From NCBI RefSeq assembly GCF_900636535.1, contig NZ_LR134289.1:4605001-4669000 (forward strand): a stretch of DNA of 64,000 nucleotides. The letters run 5' to 3'. The notes beneath the pieces are model-generated. The model worked only from the letters and a program-made list of their open reading frames with translations. It made no database searches and had not been told where the DNA came from. This document shows, one piece after another, positions 34,576 through 42,394 of this stretch. The stretch is from Chryseobacterium gleum (lineage in GTDB: Bacteria; Bacteroidota; Bacteroidia; Flavobacteriales; Weeksellaceae). Numbering within the stretch: the first letter of the stretch is position 1; each line of letters starts with the position of its first letter. The position numbers and the translations under genes are program-made.

Positions 34576-35409
34576 ATGAAGCTGTCTGTTATTATTGTTA
34601 ATTACAATGTCACCCAACTGCTCAGAAGCTGCCTCCAGTCGCTTCAGAAATATATCCTGGAGATAAAATATGAAGTCATTGTCATCGATAATGCTTCTAC
34701 AGACGCTTCATGGCAAGAGCTTATTACTGAATTTCCCAACATACATTTTATTGCTTCCAAAGAAAATGGCGGTTTTTCAAAAGCCAACAATCAGGCCATC
34801 CGGACCGCAAAAGGAGAATATATTTTACTTCTAAATCCTGATACGGAGCTTGAAGGATTTTATATGAAAGAATTGCTGGATTTTGCAGATGCAAAGCCTT
34901 CCTTTGGATGTCTGGGAGTGAGGATGCATGATGCTGAAGGAAATTTTTTGCCTGAAAGTAAACGCTCAGTTCCGGATATGTTCAATTCGTTTGAAAAACT
35001 GTTTACCAATTTCAAAACGAACAATTCAAAATCCTATTACAGAAACGATATAGAAGAAAATGAGGTAGCTGAAGTTGATGTGATCACAGGAGCTTTTTTA
35101 TTGGCTAAAAAAGTAGTGTACGAAAAAATAGGCGGGCTGGATGAAGCTTATTTTATGTATGGAGAAGATATTGATCTTTGCTATACCTTTTTAAGAAACG
35201 GATATAAAAACTTCTATTATGGAAAGGTTTCAATTCTTCACCATAAAGGGGAAAGTACCATTAAAGATGAGGTATATCTCAGCAGATTCTATGGAGCAAT
35301 GCAGATCTTTATTGACAAGTATTATAAAGAATCTAAACCTGTACAATATTCATTTTTGAAAGCAGGATTGAAGCTCCGGCATCAGATTGAAAAGATCAGG
35401 TTAAAATAA
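34576..35409 (+). CDS. glycosyltransferase family 2
   Basis: This is a 277-aa GT-A glycosyltransferase. The N-terminal nucleotide-binding core is VIIVNYNVTQLLRSCL, with the metal-binding NPDTE loop near residue 91. FMYGEDIDLCYTFLRNGY near 190 matches the catalytic ED region of rhamnosyltransferase-like GT2 enzymes. It has no membrane helix. Donor and acceptor are unknown; no polysaccharide cluster is nearby. It sits 1 bp after recR and ends with a perfect palindromic terminator. Confidence 0.9.
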   Translation: MKLSVIIVNYNVTQLLRSCLQSLQKYILEIKYEVIVIDNASTDASWQELITEFPNIHFIASKENGGFSKANNQAIRTAKGEYILLLNPDTELEGFYMKELLDFADAKPSFGCLGVRMHDAEGNFLPESKRSVPDMFNSFEKLFTNFKTNNSKSYYRNDIEENEVAEVDVITGAFLLAKKVVYEKIGGLDEAYFMYGEDIDLCYTFLRNGYKNFYYGKVSILHHKGESTIKDEVYLSRFYGAMQIFIDKYYKESKPVQYSFLKAGLKLRHQIEKIRLK

Positions 35410-35435
35410 AAAAGCAACTCAATTGAGTTGCTTTT
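35410..35435. terminator. bidirectional palindromic terminator
   Basis: AAAAGCAACTCAA and TTGAGTTGCTTTT form a perfect palindrome followed by TTTTGTTTT. It lies between convergent genes. Confidence 0.85.
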
Positions 35436-35459
35436 GTTTTATGTAAGATAATGTTCTTC

Positions 35460-35804
35460 TTATTTTACCGGTGCAGGAGTTTGTGCCGGAGTTGTTGTAG
35501 AAGAAGCAGGAGCTGACTGTTTTGCAGGAGCTTCTTTCTTCGCTGGCTGTTGAGGAAGTGCCTGAGAAGGCTTACCTGTAATAACAACGCTTAAAAGGAT
35601 AAGAACGATGATAGTTCCGCCCAGAGTCCATGTTGCTTTTTCCATGAAATCATTGGTTCTCTGTACCCCGAACTGTGCAGATGATGCACCTCCGAATGTA
35701 CTGGAAAGGCCTCCTCCTTTTGGATTTTGCGCCATAACGATAATTACCAATAAAACACTGGCAATCATAACAAGAACCATCAATAGTGTAAATATAGTAT
35801 CCAT
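35460..35804 (-). CDS. secG: preprotein translocase subunit SecG
   Basis: This is a 114-aa inner-membrane subunit of the SecYEG channel. Two transmembrane segments (residues 5-24, then about 57-76) flank the conserved loop AQNPKGGGLSSTFGGASSAQ. A C-terminal tail rich in Ala, Pro, Gln and Lys (PAKKEAPAKQSAPASS) is typical of Bacteroidota SecG. A strong promoter (TTTG-N19-TAAATTTG on the minus strand) precedes it. It is monocistronic. Confidence 0.94.
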   Translation of the reverse strand: MDTIFTLLMVLVMIASVLLVIIVMAQNPKGGGLSSTFGGASSAQFGVQRTNDFMEKATWTLGGTIIVLILLSVVITGKPSQALPQQPAKKEAPAKQSAPASSTTTPAQTPAPVK

Positions 35805-35829
35805 TAATTCTGATATCTTTTTGAATGGG

Positions 35830-35860
35830 CAAATTTAATCTTTTTTTACTGAATGGCAAA
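35830..35860 (-). promoter_or_regulatory. Bacteroidota-type promoter of secG
   Basis: On the minus strand TTTG (35860-35857), a 19-bp spacer and TAAATTTG (35837-35830) match the consensus exactly. The start codon is 25 bp downstream. Confidence 0.8.
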
Positions 35861-35890
35861 AAAAGATGTCGCCAAATGTTGATAAAAATA

Positions 35891-35916
35891 AAAACGGCAA
35901 CAATTGTTACCGTTTT
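35891..35916 (-). terminator. intrinsic terminator of the M16 gene pair
   Basis: The palindrome AAAACGGCAACAATTGTTAC, then CGTTTT, has one mismatch and is flanked by A and T runs. It is about 20 bp past the stop at 35938. Confidence 0.78.
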
Positions 35917-35937
35917 TTTTATAAAAACAGGATGTTG

Positions 35938-37983
35938 TTATTTAAAATCAGCATCCGTTGCTTTATTGATTTCATAAGACTTTACCGTCATGGTCATATC
36001 CATTCCCATCTGGCTTACAGAGATGGTGTAAGGCATTTTTACGCCTTCTACATCTTTGTAATTAGAGAATGTTGTTGGGATAGTCATTTCCTGACCCTTA
36101 GCCTTTACTTTTTTAGTTTCTCCGGTTTTCAATCCTGTTGCAACGCTGTAGTAATACGTTGTATCTCCGCCTTTGATTGCATAAGAATCTTCGCCTCCGA
36201 TTTTCTCAATTCCTCCTAATTTATAATCAGCGGATTTTGTGAAGCCTAATTCTTCAAAAAGCTCAGGATTCTTTTGTTTTTCAGCAATTTCTTCCGGCGT
36301 GATGGCAACTTTTTGTCCCATTTGCTCAGAATAACCTGTTTTTCCGTCAAATACCTGCTTCTGAACAACCTGACCCATTGCTGTTACAGTAGTAAGTTCT
36401 TTTCCTCCTTGTGCCTTAACGATTTTAAAATCGATATTCTGTCCCTGCATAGACATTGAAGCATTTGTGGTGTAAGAAGTAATTTTTGCAAGATTAGCTT
36501 TTCCTCCGATGGCATTGATATATTTATCAACAACAGATGCAACAGTTACGCTGGCATCCACTTTCTGTACCGTTGGTTTCGCTACAGGATTGGCATCTTT
36601 ATCAAAATATTTTACAGGATACCCCAGCTTTTCCAGCCCTTCAGAAATATCAGAGGCTTTACCTGCGATGAAAATTCTGCTCTGGTTAGGTAAGATGGTA
36701 GCTTTTACAGCATTGGTAACATCTGCTGCTGTTACTTTATCAATAGATTTTAAGTAGTTGGTATAGAAATCAGCCGGTAAATCCTGAACCTTTTGATTTA
36801 AAGCAAATCTTGCGATCGTCGCAGGCTGTTCCAAAGACATGATGAAAGCTCCTTTCAGTTTTGCTTTTGCATTAGCCAGTTCTTCCGGTTTTACAGTAGA
36901 AATAGCATTAAGTTCATTCATGAATTCCTTAACTGCTTTGTCTGTAACCTCATTTCTTACACTTGCACTTGCAGAGAATTGTGGAGAATATTTACTTGCA
37001 ACCATGCTTGAATAAGCACCATAAGTGAATCCGTTTTTCTCACGAAGGTTCATGAAAAGTCTGGCTTCACCCCCTCCTCCAAGAATGTAGTTGGCAATTG
37101 TTGCAGGGAAGTAGTTGGCATCCTTCATCTTCAGGGTATTCAGGTTGTTTAAGGAAACAACAGACTGTACTGCTGAAGGAACATCCACTACGTTGATTTC
37201 TGTTTTAGCAACATTAGAAGCCGGTTCTAGTGGGGTGACAGGTGTATTTGCCTTTTTCCAACCGCTGAAAGCTTTCTCGATCAGAGGTTTTACCTGATCA
37301 AACTTTACGTCTCCTACGATTACCAGATAAGCATTGTCCGGAGCGTAGTATTTTTTGTATATATTCTGTACGTCAGCAAGCTGGATTTTGTTGATGGATT
37401 CCACCGTTTCAAACTCACCTCTAGAAGTATTTTTTCCATACATCAAAGCATTGGAAACTCTTGAAGCAATAGAAGATGCGTTTTTTTCGTCGGATTTTAA
37501 TCCTTCGATGGCTCTTTCCTTAGAACTTTGAATTTCTTCCGCAGAGAATTTTGGATTGATGATGGCATCAGCCATTAAGTTTAATACTTCAGGGAAATAT
37601 TTTGAAAGTGAGTTGGCAGAAGCACCTCCTGAAGAGAAATTAAGGTTAGCCCCAAGATAATCCACTTTTTTGTTGAAATCATCTTTGCTCATGTTGGTTG
37701 TTCCGTTTTCGAACTGTTCGGCCATAATTTCGCTTACACCCGTTACAGCCCCTTCGTTGTATGGAGGTCTGTCCATAGAAAGACTTGCGCTTACTCTTGG
37801 CAGTTTGTTGTTTTCAACCACCATCACTGTAAGGCCGTTGTTTAGCTGAAATGTTTTTGGCTTGGCAATGTTGATCGCAGGAGTAGGTCCTGGTTTTGGC
37901 ATTGCATTAAGATCTATTTTTTGTGCTGAAACCATTCCTGTAAAGAAAAACGCTGCAGCTATATATGTTAATTGCTTTTTCAT
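35938..37983 (-). CDS. M16-family peptidase-like protein with a C-terminal lipoprotein-sorting-like domain (no HxxEH)
   Basis: This is a 681-aa exported protein (signal MKKQLTYIAAAFFFTGMVSA). Two M16 (insulinase-like) lobes span about 35-460, but the zinc motif HxxEH is absent; the matching region reads GVSEIMAEQFENGT. It is therefore the inactive partner of a heterodimer. After residue 470 is an extra beta domain (KITSYTTNASMSMQGQNI; GEDSYAIKGGDTTYYYS) that resembles LolA/LppX-type folds. It lies 53 bp downstream of the active subunit gene, in one operon. Confidence 0.88.
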   Translation of the reverse strand: MKKQLTYIAAAFFFTGMVSAQKIDLNAMPKPGPTPAINIAKPKTFQLNNGLTVMVVENNKLPRVSASLSMDRPPYNEGAVTGVSEIMAEQFENGTTNMSKDDFNKKVDYLGANLNFSSGGASANSLSKYFPEVLNLMADAIINPKFSAEEIQSSKERAIEGLKSDEKNASSIASRVSNALMYGKNTSRGEFETVESINKIQLADVQNIYKKYYAPDNAYLVIVGDVKFDQVKPLIEKAFSGWKKANTPVTPLEPASNVAKTEINVVDVPSAVQSVVSLNNLNTLKMKDANYFPATIANYILGGGGEARLFMNLREKNGFTYGAYSSMVASKYSPQFSASASVRNEVTDKAVKEFMNELNAISTVKPEELANAKAKLKGAFIMSLEQPATIARFALNQKVQDLPADFYTNYLKSIDKVTAADVTNAVKATILPNQSRIFIAGKASDISEGLEKLGYPVKYFDKDANPVAKPTVQKVDASVTVASVVDKYINAIGGKANLAKITSYTTNASMSMQGQNIDFKIVKAQGGKELTTVTAMGQVVQKQVFDGKTGYSEQMGQKVAITPEEIAEKQKNPELFEELGFTKSADYKLGGIEKIGGEDSYAIKGGDTTYYYSVATGLKTGETKKVKAKGQEMTIPTTFSNYKDVEGVKMPYTISVSQMGMDMTMTVKSYEINKATDADFK

Positions 37984-38036
37984 TTGTAAAAATTTAATTT
38001 TTAATAATCATAGGTTAACCTGAAAAACTGGAATGA

Positions 38037-39350
38037 TTACTTTTTCTCAGGTACGTAGTTGATGATTATTCTTTGGTTGGAATTAAGATACTTTTTAGCC
38101 GCATTCTGAAGATCCTGTCTTGTGATGGATCTGTAAATGTCAATTTCTTTGTTGATAAGATTCGTGTCACCCATCAATACGTGGTTGGTTGCCAATGAAG
38201 CAGCAATTCCCTGAATGCTCGAGTTAGCATTTACAAACTGGTTTTCATACTGATTTTGAAGTTTTTGATAATCTTCTTCTGAAATTAAAGTAGTCTGAAG
38301 CTTTTTGATTTCAGCATCAATATCTGCCTGTAGAACCTGTTTGGTAGTCTGTCCCATCGGAATCGCGAAGAATGCGAAGATACTGTAATCCTCAAGACCC
38401 TGGTTGAAAGCAGCTACCTGAAGTGCTTTTTTATCCTGGTCAACTAATTTTTTATATAAAACGGAAGATTTACCATTACTTAAATAAGAAGAAAGCATAT
38501 CTAAAACATAAGCATCTTTCTCTTTATTAGCCGGAGTTCTGTACGCGAAAACATAAGCCGGAAGCTGAATATTCGGGTCAGTAGCGGTCACTTCTTTTTC
38601 CTGAGTGATAGGAGTTTCTTTCGGGAAATCTTTAGGATATACTGTTCCCTTTGGAATTCCTCCGTAATACGTTTCGATCCATTTTTTTGTCTGCTCAGGT
38701 TTGATATCTCCCGCAACAACCAAAGTAGCATTGTTCGGAACGTAATACTTTTTGTAGAATGCTTGGAATTCTTCTAGTTTTGCCGCATTAAGATCTTCCA
38801 TTGATCCTATAGTGGGCCATTTATAAGGATGGTTGATAAATAGATTATTTAAAATTGCTGTGAAAAGATTTCCATATGGTCTGTTATCCATATTTAATCT
38901 TTTTTCTTCTTTTACAACCTCTCTCTGTGTATCCACACCAATTTGATTGATGACAGCGTGGCGCATTCTTTCAGCTTCCATCCAAAGGCCAAGCTGTTCG
39001 TTGTTGGAAGGGAATGTTTCATAATAATAAGTTCTGTCATTGGTAGTGTTGGCATTATTAATTCCTCCATTTGCAGCAACAATTTTCATCCATGTACCTC
39101 TTTGTATATTTGGAGTTCCTTCGAATAAAAGATGCTCAAAAAAATGAGCAAAGCCTGTTCTGCCTTTTACCTCATCTTTTGCACCTACATGGTACATTAC
39201 ACCTGTTGTTACCACCGGTGCTGAGTTATCCTGATGAAGAATTACATGAAGACCATTGGGAAGGTCATACTCTTCGAATTTAATTTGCTGTGCGTTCAGC
39301 ATTAGCCCGAAGAAAGCTACGGCAGCAGCAGAAAGAAGTCGCTTTTTCAT
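38037..39350 (-). CDS. M16-family zinc peptidase, active subunit
   Basis: This is a 437-aa exported insulinase-like peptidase with signal MKKRLLSAAAVAFFGLMLNA. The zinc motif HFFEH lies in AHFFEHLLFEGTPN near residue 64. The distal glutamate ligand is expected in the helix near EKRLNMDNRPYG. A second, inactive M16 lobe follows. The gene is first in a two-gene unit with the inactive subunit at 35938. It probably degrades peptides in the periplasm as part of a clamp-like heterodimer. Confidence 0.9.
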   Translation of the reverse strand: MKKRLLSAAAVAFFGLMLNAQQIKFEEYDLPNGLHVILHQDNSAPVVTTGVMYHVGAKDEVKGRTGFAHFFEHLLFEGTPNIQRGTWMKIVAANGGINNANTTNDRTYYYETFPSNNEQLGLWMEAERMRHAVINQIGVDTQREVVKEEKRLNMDNRPYGNLFTAILNNLFINHPYKWPTIGSMEDLNAAKLEEFQAFYKKYYVPNNATLVVAGDIKPEQTKKWIETYYGGIPKGTVYPKDFPKETPITQEKEVTATDPNIQLPAYVFAYRTPANKEKDAYVLDMLSSYLSNGKSSVLYKKLVDQDKKALQVAAFNQGLEDYSIFAFFAIPMGQTTKQVLQADIDAEIKKLQTTLISEEDYQKLQNQYENQFVNANSSIQGIAASLATNHVLMGDTNLINKEIDIYRSITRQDLQNAAKKYLNSNQRIIINYVPEKK

Positions 39351-39419
39351 AAAATTTAGAAATTGTTTACCAATTAGTATGAAAAGTGAATTAAATGTTA
39401 CAGAATATGTAGAAATATA

Positions 39420-39551
39420 TTGGTGAATAGTGAATGGTGAATAGTGAATTCGCTTCGCTTGTCAATTTGTTAGGTGACTAGGGTTGCGGGAGTTGAGACC
39501 AAGAATAATCCTTCACAATTTACTTGCGGAGCAAAATTGACCATTGACAAA
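39420..39551. repeat. intergenic repeat, family D, copy 2
   Basis: The outer parts GTGAATAGTGAATTCGCTTC, then GCTTGTCAATTT, and TTCACAATTTACTTGCGGAG, then CAAAATTGACCATTGACA, are approximate complements of each other. It matches 19423-19605. Confidence 0.72.
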
Positions 39552-39592
39552 TACAATCTTAATACTTCATACCCCTAACTTCTTTATGAGAG

Positions 39593-39623
39593 TTTGAATT
39601 CTCCTCCGAATACCTTAATTTTG
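39593..39623 (+). promoter_or_regulatory. Bacteroidota-type promoter of the UvrD/PcrA helicase
   Basis: TTTG (39593-39596), an exact 19-bp spacer and TAATTTTG (39616-39623) match the consensus. This places the start codon at 39645, not the in-frame TTG at 39594, which lies inside the -33 box. Confidence 0.82.
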
Positions 39624-39644
39624 TGTTCCCAAAATTTTTGCTGT

Positions 39645-41975
39645 ATGGACTATTTGAAAGGACTCAACGAATCACAATATGAAGCCGTTACCTCTTTACA
39701 GGGACCTCTGATGGTGCTTGCCGGAGCAGGTTCCGGGAAAACGCGTGTACTTACCATGCGTATTGCCCACTTAATACACAACGGAATAGACCCTTTCAAT
39801 ATCCTGGCGCTTACCTTTACCAATAAAGCGGCACGTGAAATGAAAGACCGTATCGCAAAAGTTGTGGGGGAAAGCAATGCAAGAAGTCTCTGGATGGGAA
39901 CTTTTCACTCGGTTTTTGCGAGGATTTTAAGAATTGAAGCCCATTATCTTGGTTATCCTTCCAACTTTACCATTTATGATCAGCAGGATGCTTTGAATGT
40001 GATCAAAAAGGTACTGAAGGATATGAATATTGATGCAGATCTTTATAAACCTAAAAAAGTTCAGGCAAGAATCTCGACTTATAAAAATAATCTGATTACG
40101 GTAAAAGCATATTTCAATAATCCGGAACTGATGGAAGCTGATGAAAAAGCGAACATGAAGTTCATCGGGCAGATTTATCAGAGATACGTTGAGCAGTGCT
40201 TCAGAAACGGATCCATGGATTTTGATGATCTTTTGTTGAAAACCAATGAACTTTTAACCCGTTTCCCGGAAGTATTAGCCAAATATCAGGACAGATTCAG
40301 ATACATTATGGTGGATGAGTATCAGGATACGAACCACTCTCAATACCTTATTGTAAAAGCGTTGGCTTCAAAATTTGAAAATATCTGTGTGGTAGGGGAT
40401 GATGCACAGTCTATCTACTCTTTCCGTGGAGCGAATATTTATAATATCTTAAACTTTAAAAAAGATTATCCGGATGCTAAAACGGTATCTTTGGAGCAGA
40501 ATTACCGTTCTACACAGAATATTGTAAATGCTGCGAATGTTGTGATTGCAAAAAACCTGCAGCAGTTTAAGAAGAATGTATTTAGTGATAATGAAGAAGG
40601 GGACAAAATTAAAATATACCGTTCGCTTTCCGATGCTGATGAAGCCAATTTCGTGGCAGGAAATATCTGGGAACTTCGTAACCGTGACCAGAGAAAGTAC
40701 AGTGATTTCGCTATTTTATACAGAACCAACTCTCAGACGCGTGCCTTTGAAGATGCGTTGAGACGTAAAAACATTCCGTACAAAGTTTACGGTGGACTTT
40801 CATTTTACCAAAGAAAAGAAGTAAAAGACCTTATCGGGTACCTTCGCCTCCTTATCAATGAGAATGATTCTGAAGCATTGATGAGGATTATCAATTATCC
40901 GGCGAGAGGAATCGGAGAAACAACACAGAATAAGCTGATCGTTTTTGCAGATGCTCACAATATCGCCGTTTCAAAAGTGTTGGATAATCTTCCGATGTAT
41001 GCACCACAGTTAGGTTTAAACAACGGAGTTTTAAATAAACTGAATGATTTCTGGTCTATGATCAAGGCCTTTCAGGTACTATTAAAAACAGAAACAGCTT
41101 ACAGTGTTGCCATGGAAGTGGCAAAACGAAGCGGTTTAATCAAATTCCTGAAAGATGATCAGACTCCTGAGGGAATTTCCAGAGTAGAAAACGTACAGGA
41201 ATTGATGAACTCTATGCAGGGATTCATTGAAGAACAGATGCAGCTTGAAGACGGTGATCCGAGTCTTTCCAATTTCCTTGAAAATATTGCTCTTTCTGCA
41301 GATACTCAGGATAAAGAACTGGAAGATGATATGGTTTCATTAATGACCATTCACCTTTCCAAAGGGCTGGAATTCCCGGTCGTTCACCTGGTAGGGCTTG
41401 AAGAAAATTTATTCCCGAGCTTTATGAGTTCGGCTACCAGAGAAGATCTTGAAGAAGAAAGAAGATTATTCTACGTAGCATTGACAAGGGCAGAAAAACA
41501 AGCTTTCTTCTCATATGCTGTTTCCCGTTTCCAATGGGGGAAAATCACCGATGCTGAACCTTCAAGATTCTTAAGTGAAATTGATGATGAATATATTGAA
41601 TTCCTTAATCCTGCTATGGAAAAAAGGTTTATCAATAATTCAGGGGTAAAGTCCAATATTTTTGATGAACATCCTTCCGAAATGAGATCTTTCAAAAAGG
41701 TTGAAAAAAAGACAATCGACAGGGGAGAGACTTCAAAACCGGCACCGGAAGTAAGAAAACTGAAACCTGTTAGCACGGCTAAAATTATCAATCCAAGCGG
41801 AGCCTCGTCTCAGGATATTGAAGTAGGTGATAAAGTGAGACATGACCGTTTCGGAATTGGAGAAGTCACTTTTCTGGATGGAACTGATCCTCAGAATATC
41901 AAAGCAAAAGTAGTTTTCATGCATGAAGGAGAGAAAAATCTGATCCTGAAATATGCAAAACTGACTAAGATTTAA
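39645..41975 (+). CDS. uvrD: ATP-dependent DNA helicase UvrD/PcrA
   Basis: This is a 776-aa superfamily 1A helicase for DNA repair and replication-fork maintenance. Motif I is GAGSGKTRV near residue 27 and motif Ia is ALTFTNKAAREM. Motif II is VDEYQDTNHSQ near 223 and motif III is GDDAQSIYSFRGA near 250. Motif IV is EQNYRSTQNI. Motifs V/VI are TIHLSKGLEFPVVHLVG and YVALTRAEKQ. The C-terminal Tudor-like segment (KVRHDRFGIGEV) is typical of PcrA. I chose the start from the promoter position. It is monocistronic. Confidence 0.94.
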   Translation: MDYLKGLNESQYEAVTSLQGPLMVLAGAGSGKTRVLTMRIAHLIHNGIDPFNILALTFTNKAAREMKDRIAKVVGESNARSLWMGTFHSVFARILRIEAHYLGYPSNFTIYDQQDALNVIKKVLKDMNIDADLYKPKKVQARISTYKNNLITVKAYFNNPELMEADEKANMKFIGQIYQRYVEQCFRNGSMDFDDLLLKTNELLTRFPEVLAKYQDRFRYIMVDEYQDTNHSQYLIVKALASKFENICVVGDDAQSIYSFRGANIYNILNFKKDYPDAKTVSLEQNYRSTQNIVNAANVVIAKNLQQFKKNVFSDNEEGDKIKIYRSLSDADEANFVAGNIWELRNRDQRKYSDFAILYRTNSQTRAFEDALRRKNIPYKVYGGLSFYQRKEVKDLIGYLRLLINENDSEALMRIINYPARGIGETTQNKLIVFADAHNIAVSKVLDNLPMYAPQLGLNNGVLNKLNDFWSMIKAFQVLLKTETAYSVAMEVAKRSGLIKFLKDDQTPEGISRVENVQELMNSMQGFIEEQMQLEDGDPSLSNFLENIALSADTQDKELEDDMVSLMTIHLSKGLEFPVVHLVGLEENLFPSFMSSATREDLEEERRLFYVALTRAEKQAFFSYAVSRFQWGKITDAEPSRFLSEIDDEYIEFLNPAMEKRFINNSGVKSNIFDEHPSEMRSFKKVEKKTIDRGETSKPAPEVRKLKPVSTAKIINPSGASSQDIEVGDKVRHDRFGIGEVTFLDGTDPQNIKAKVVFMHEGEKNLILKYAKLTKI

Positions 41976-42000
41976 TTTTATCATAAAATAATATAAAGAA

Positions 42001-42030
42001 AACGGATTCAATTTTGGATCCGTTTTTTTA
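42001..42030 (+). terminator. intrinsic terminator of the helicase gene
   Basis: The stem AACGGAT/ATCCGTT has a 10-nt loop, followed by TTTTTTTA. It lies 25 bp past the stop. Confidence 0.78.
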
Positions 42031-42033
42031 TTT

Positions 42034-42193
42034 AAACGCGAAGTTCGCAGAGTTCTGTTCTATTTGAACTGTTTCATTTTTTCGTTCGCGAAGGCGTTCC
42101 ACTTAGCTAAGATAAATCCTGCTGAACGAAGTGCGTTGCGACCAAAAAATAATCAATAAGTAAGAGATTTCTTTGCGTGCGTAGCGTTTTTAT
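42034..42193. repeat. intergenic repeat, family C, copy 3 (inverted)
   Basis: The reverse complement carries the same motifs as copies 1 and 2: AAACGCTACGCACGCAAAG, TCGCAACGCACTTCGTTCAG, CTAAGTGGAACGCCTTCGCG. It lies between the helicase terminator and the receptor promoter. Confidence 0.78.
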
Positions 42194-42322
42194 AAAATTC
42201 AATTTAAAGTTAACCTGCTATAAAACAACATTTTTTATAAATATTTCCTTAAGTTATCTTAACTTTAAGTGAGGAATAGAAAGAAACGATAACTATTTTT
42301 TATAAAAACAAAGTCTATCTAT

Positions 42323-42353
42323 TTTGTAGACTAATAAATAAATTTTACATTTG
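42323..42353 (+). promoter_or_regulatory. Bacteroidota-type promoter of the TonB-dependent receptor
   Basis: TTTG (42323-42326), a 19-bp spacer and TACATTTG (42346-42353) match the consensus. The start codon is 42 bp downstream. Confidence 0.8.
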
Positions 42354-42394
42354 CACCTTGTAAAAAACATAAATGTTATCAAATTCTAAACTAT

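Larger units (their letters stand above)
41976..42394. other. intergenic region with terminator, inverted family C repeat and promoter
   Basis: No gene is seen. It contains the helicase terminator (42001-42030), a family C repeat in inverse orientation (42034-42193), an AT-rich stretch, and the receptor promoter (42323-42353). Confidence 0.6.

Noticed and set aside
39594..39644. Upstream TTG start for the helicase
   Set aside because: That codon lies in the -33 box of an otherwise perfect promoter; the true start is at 39645.
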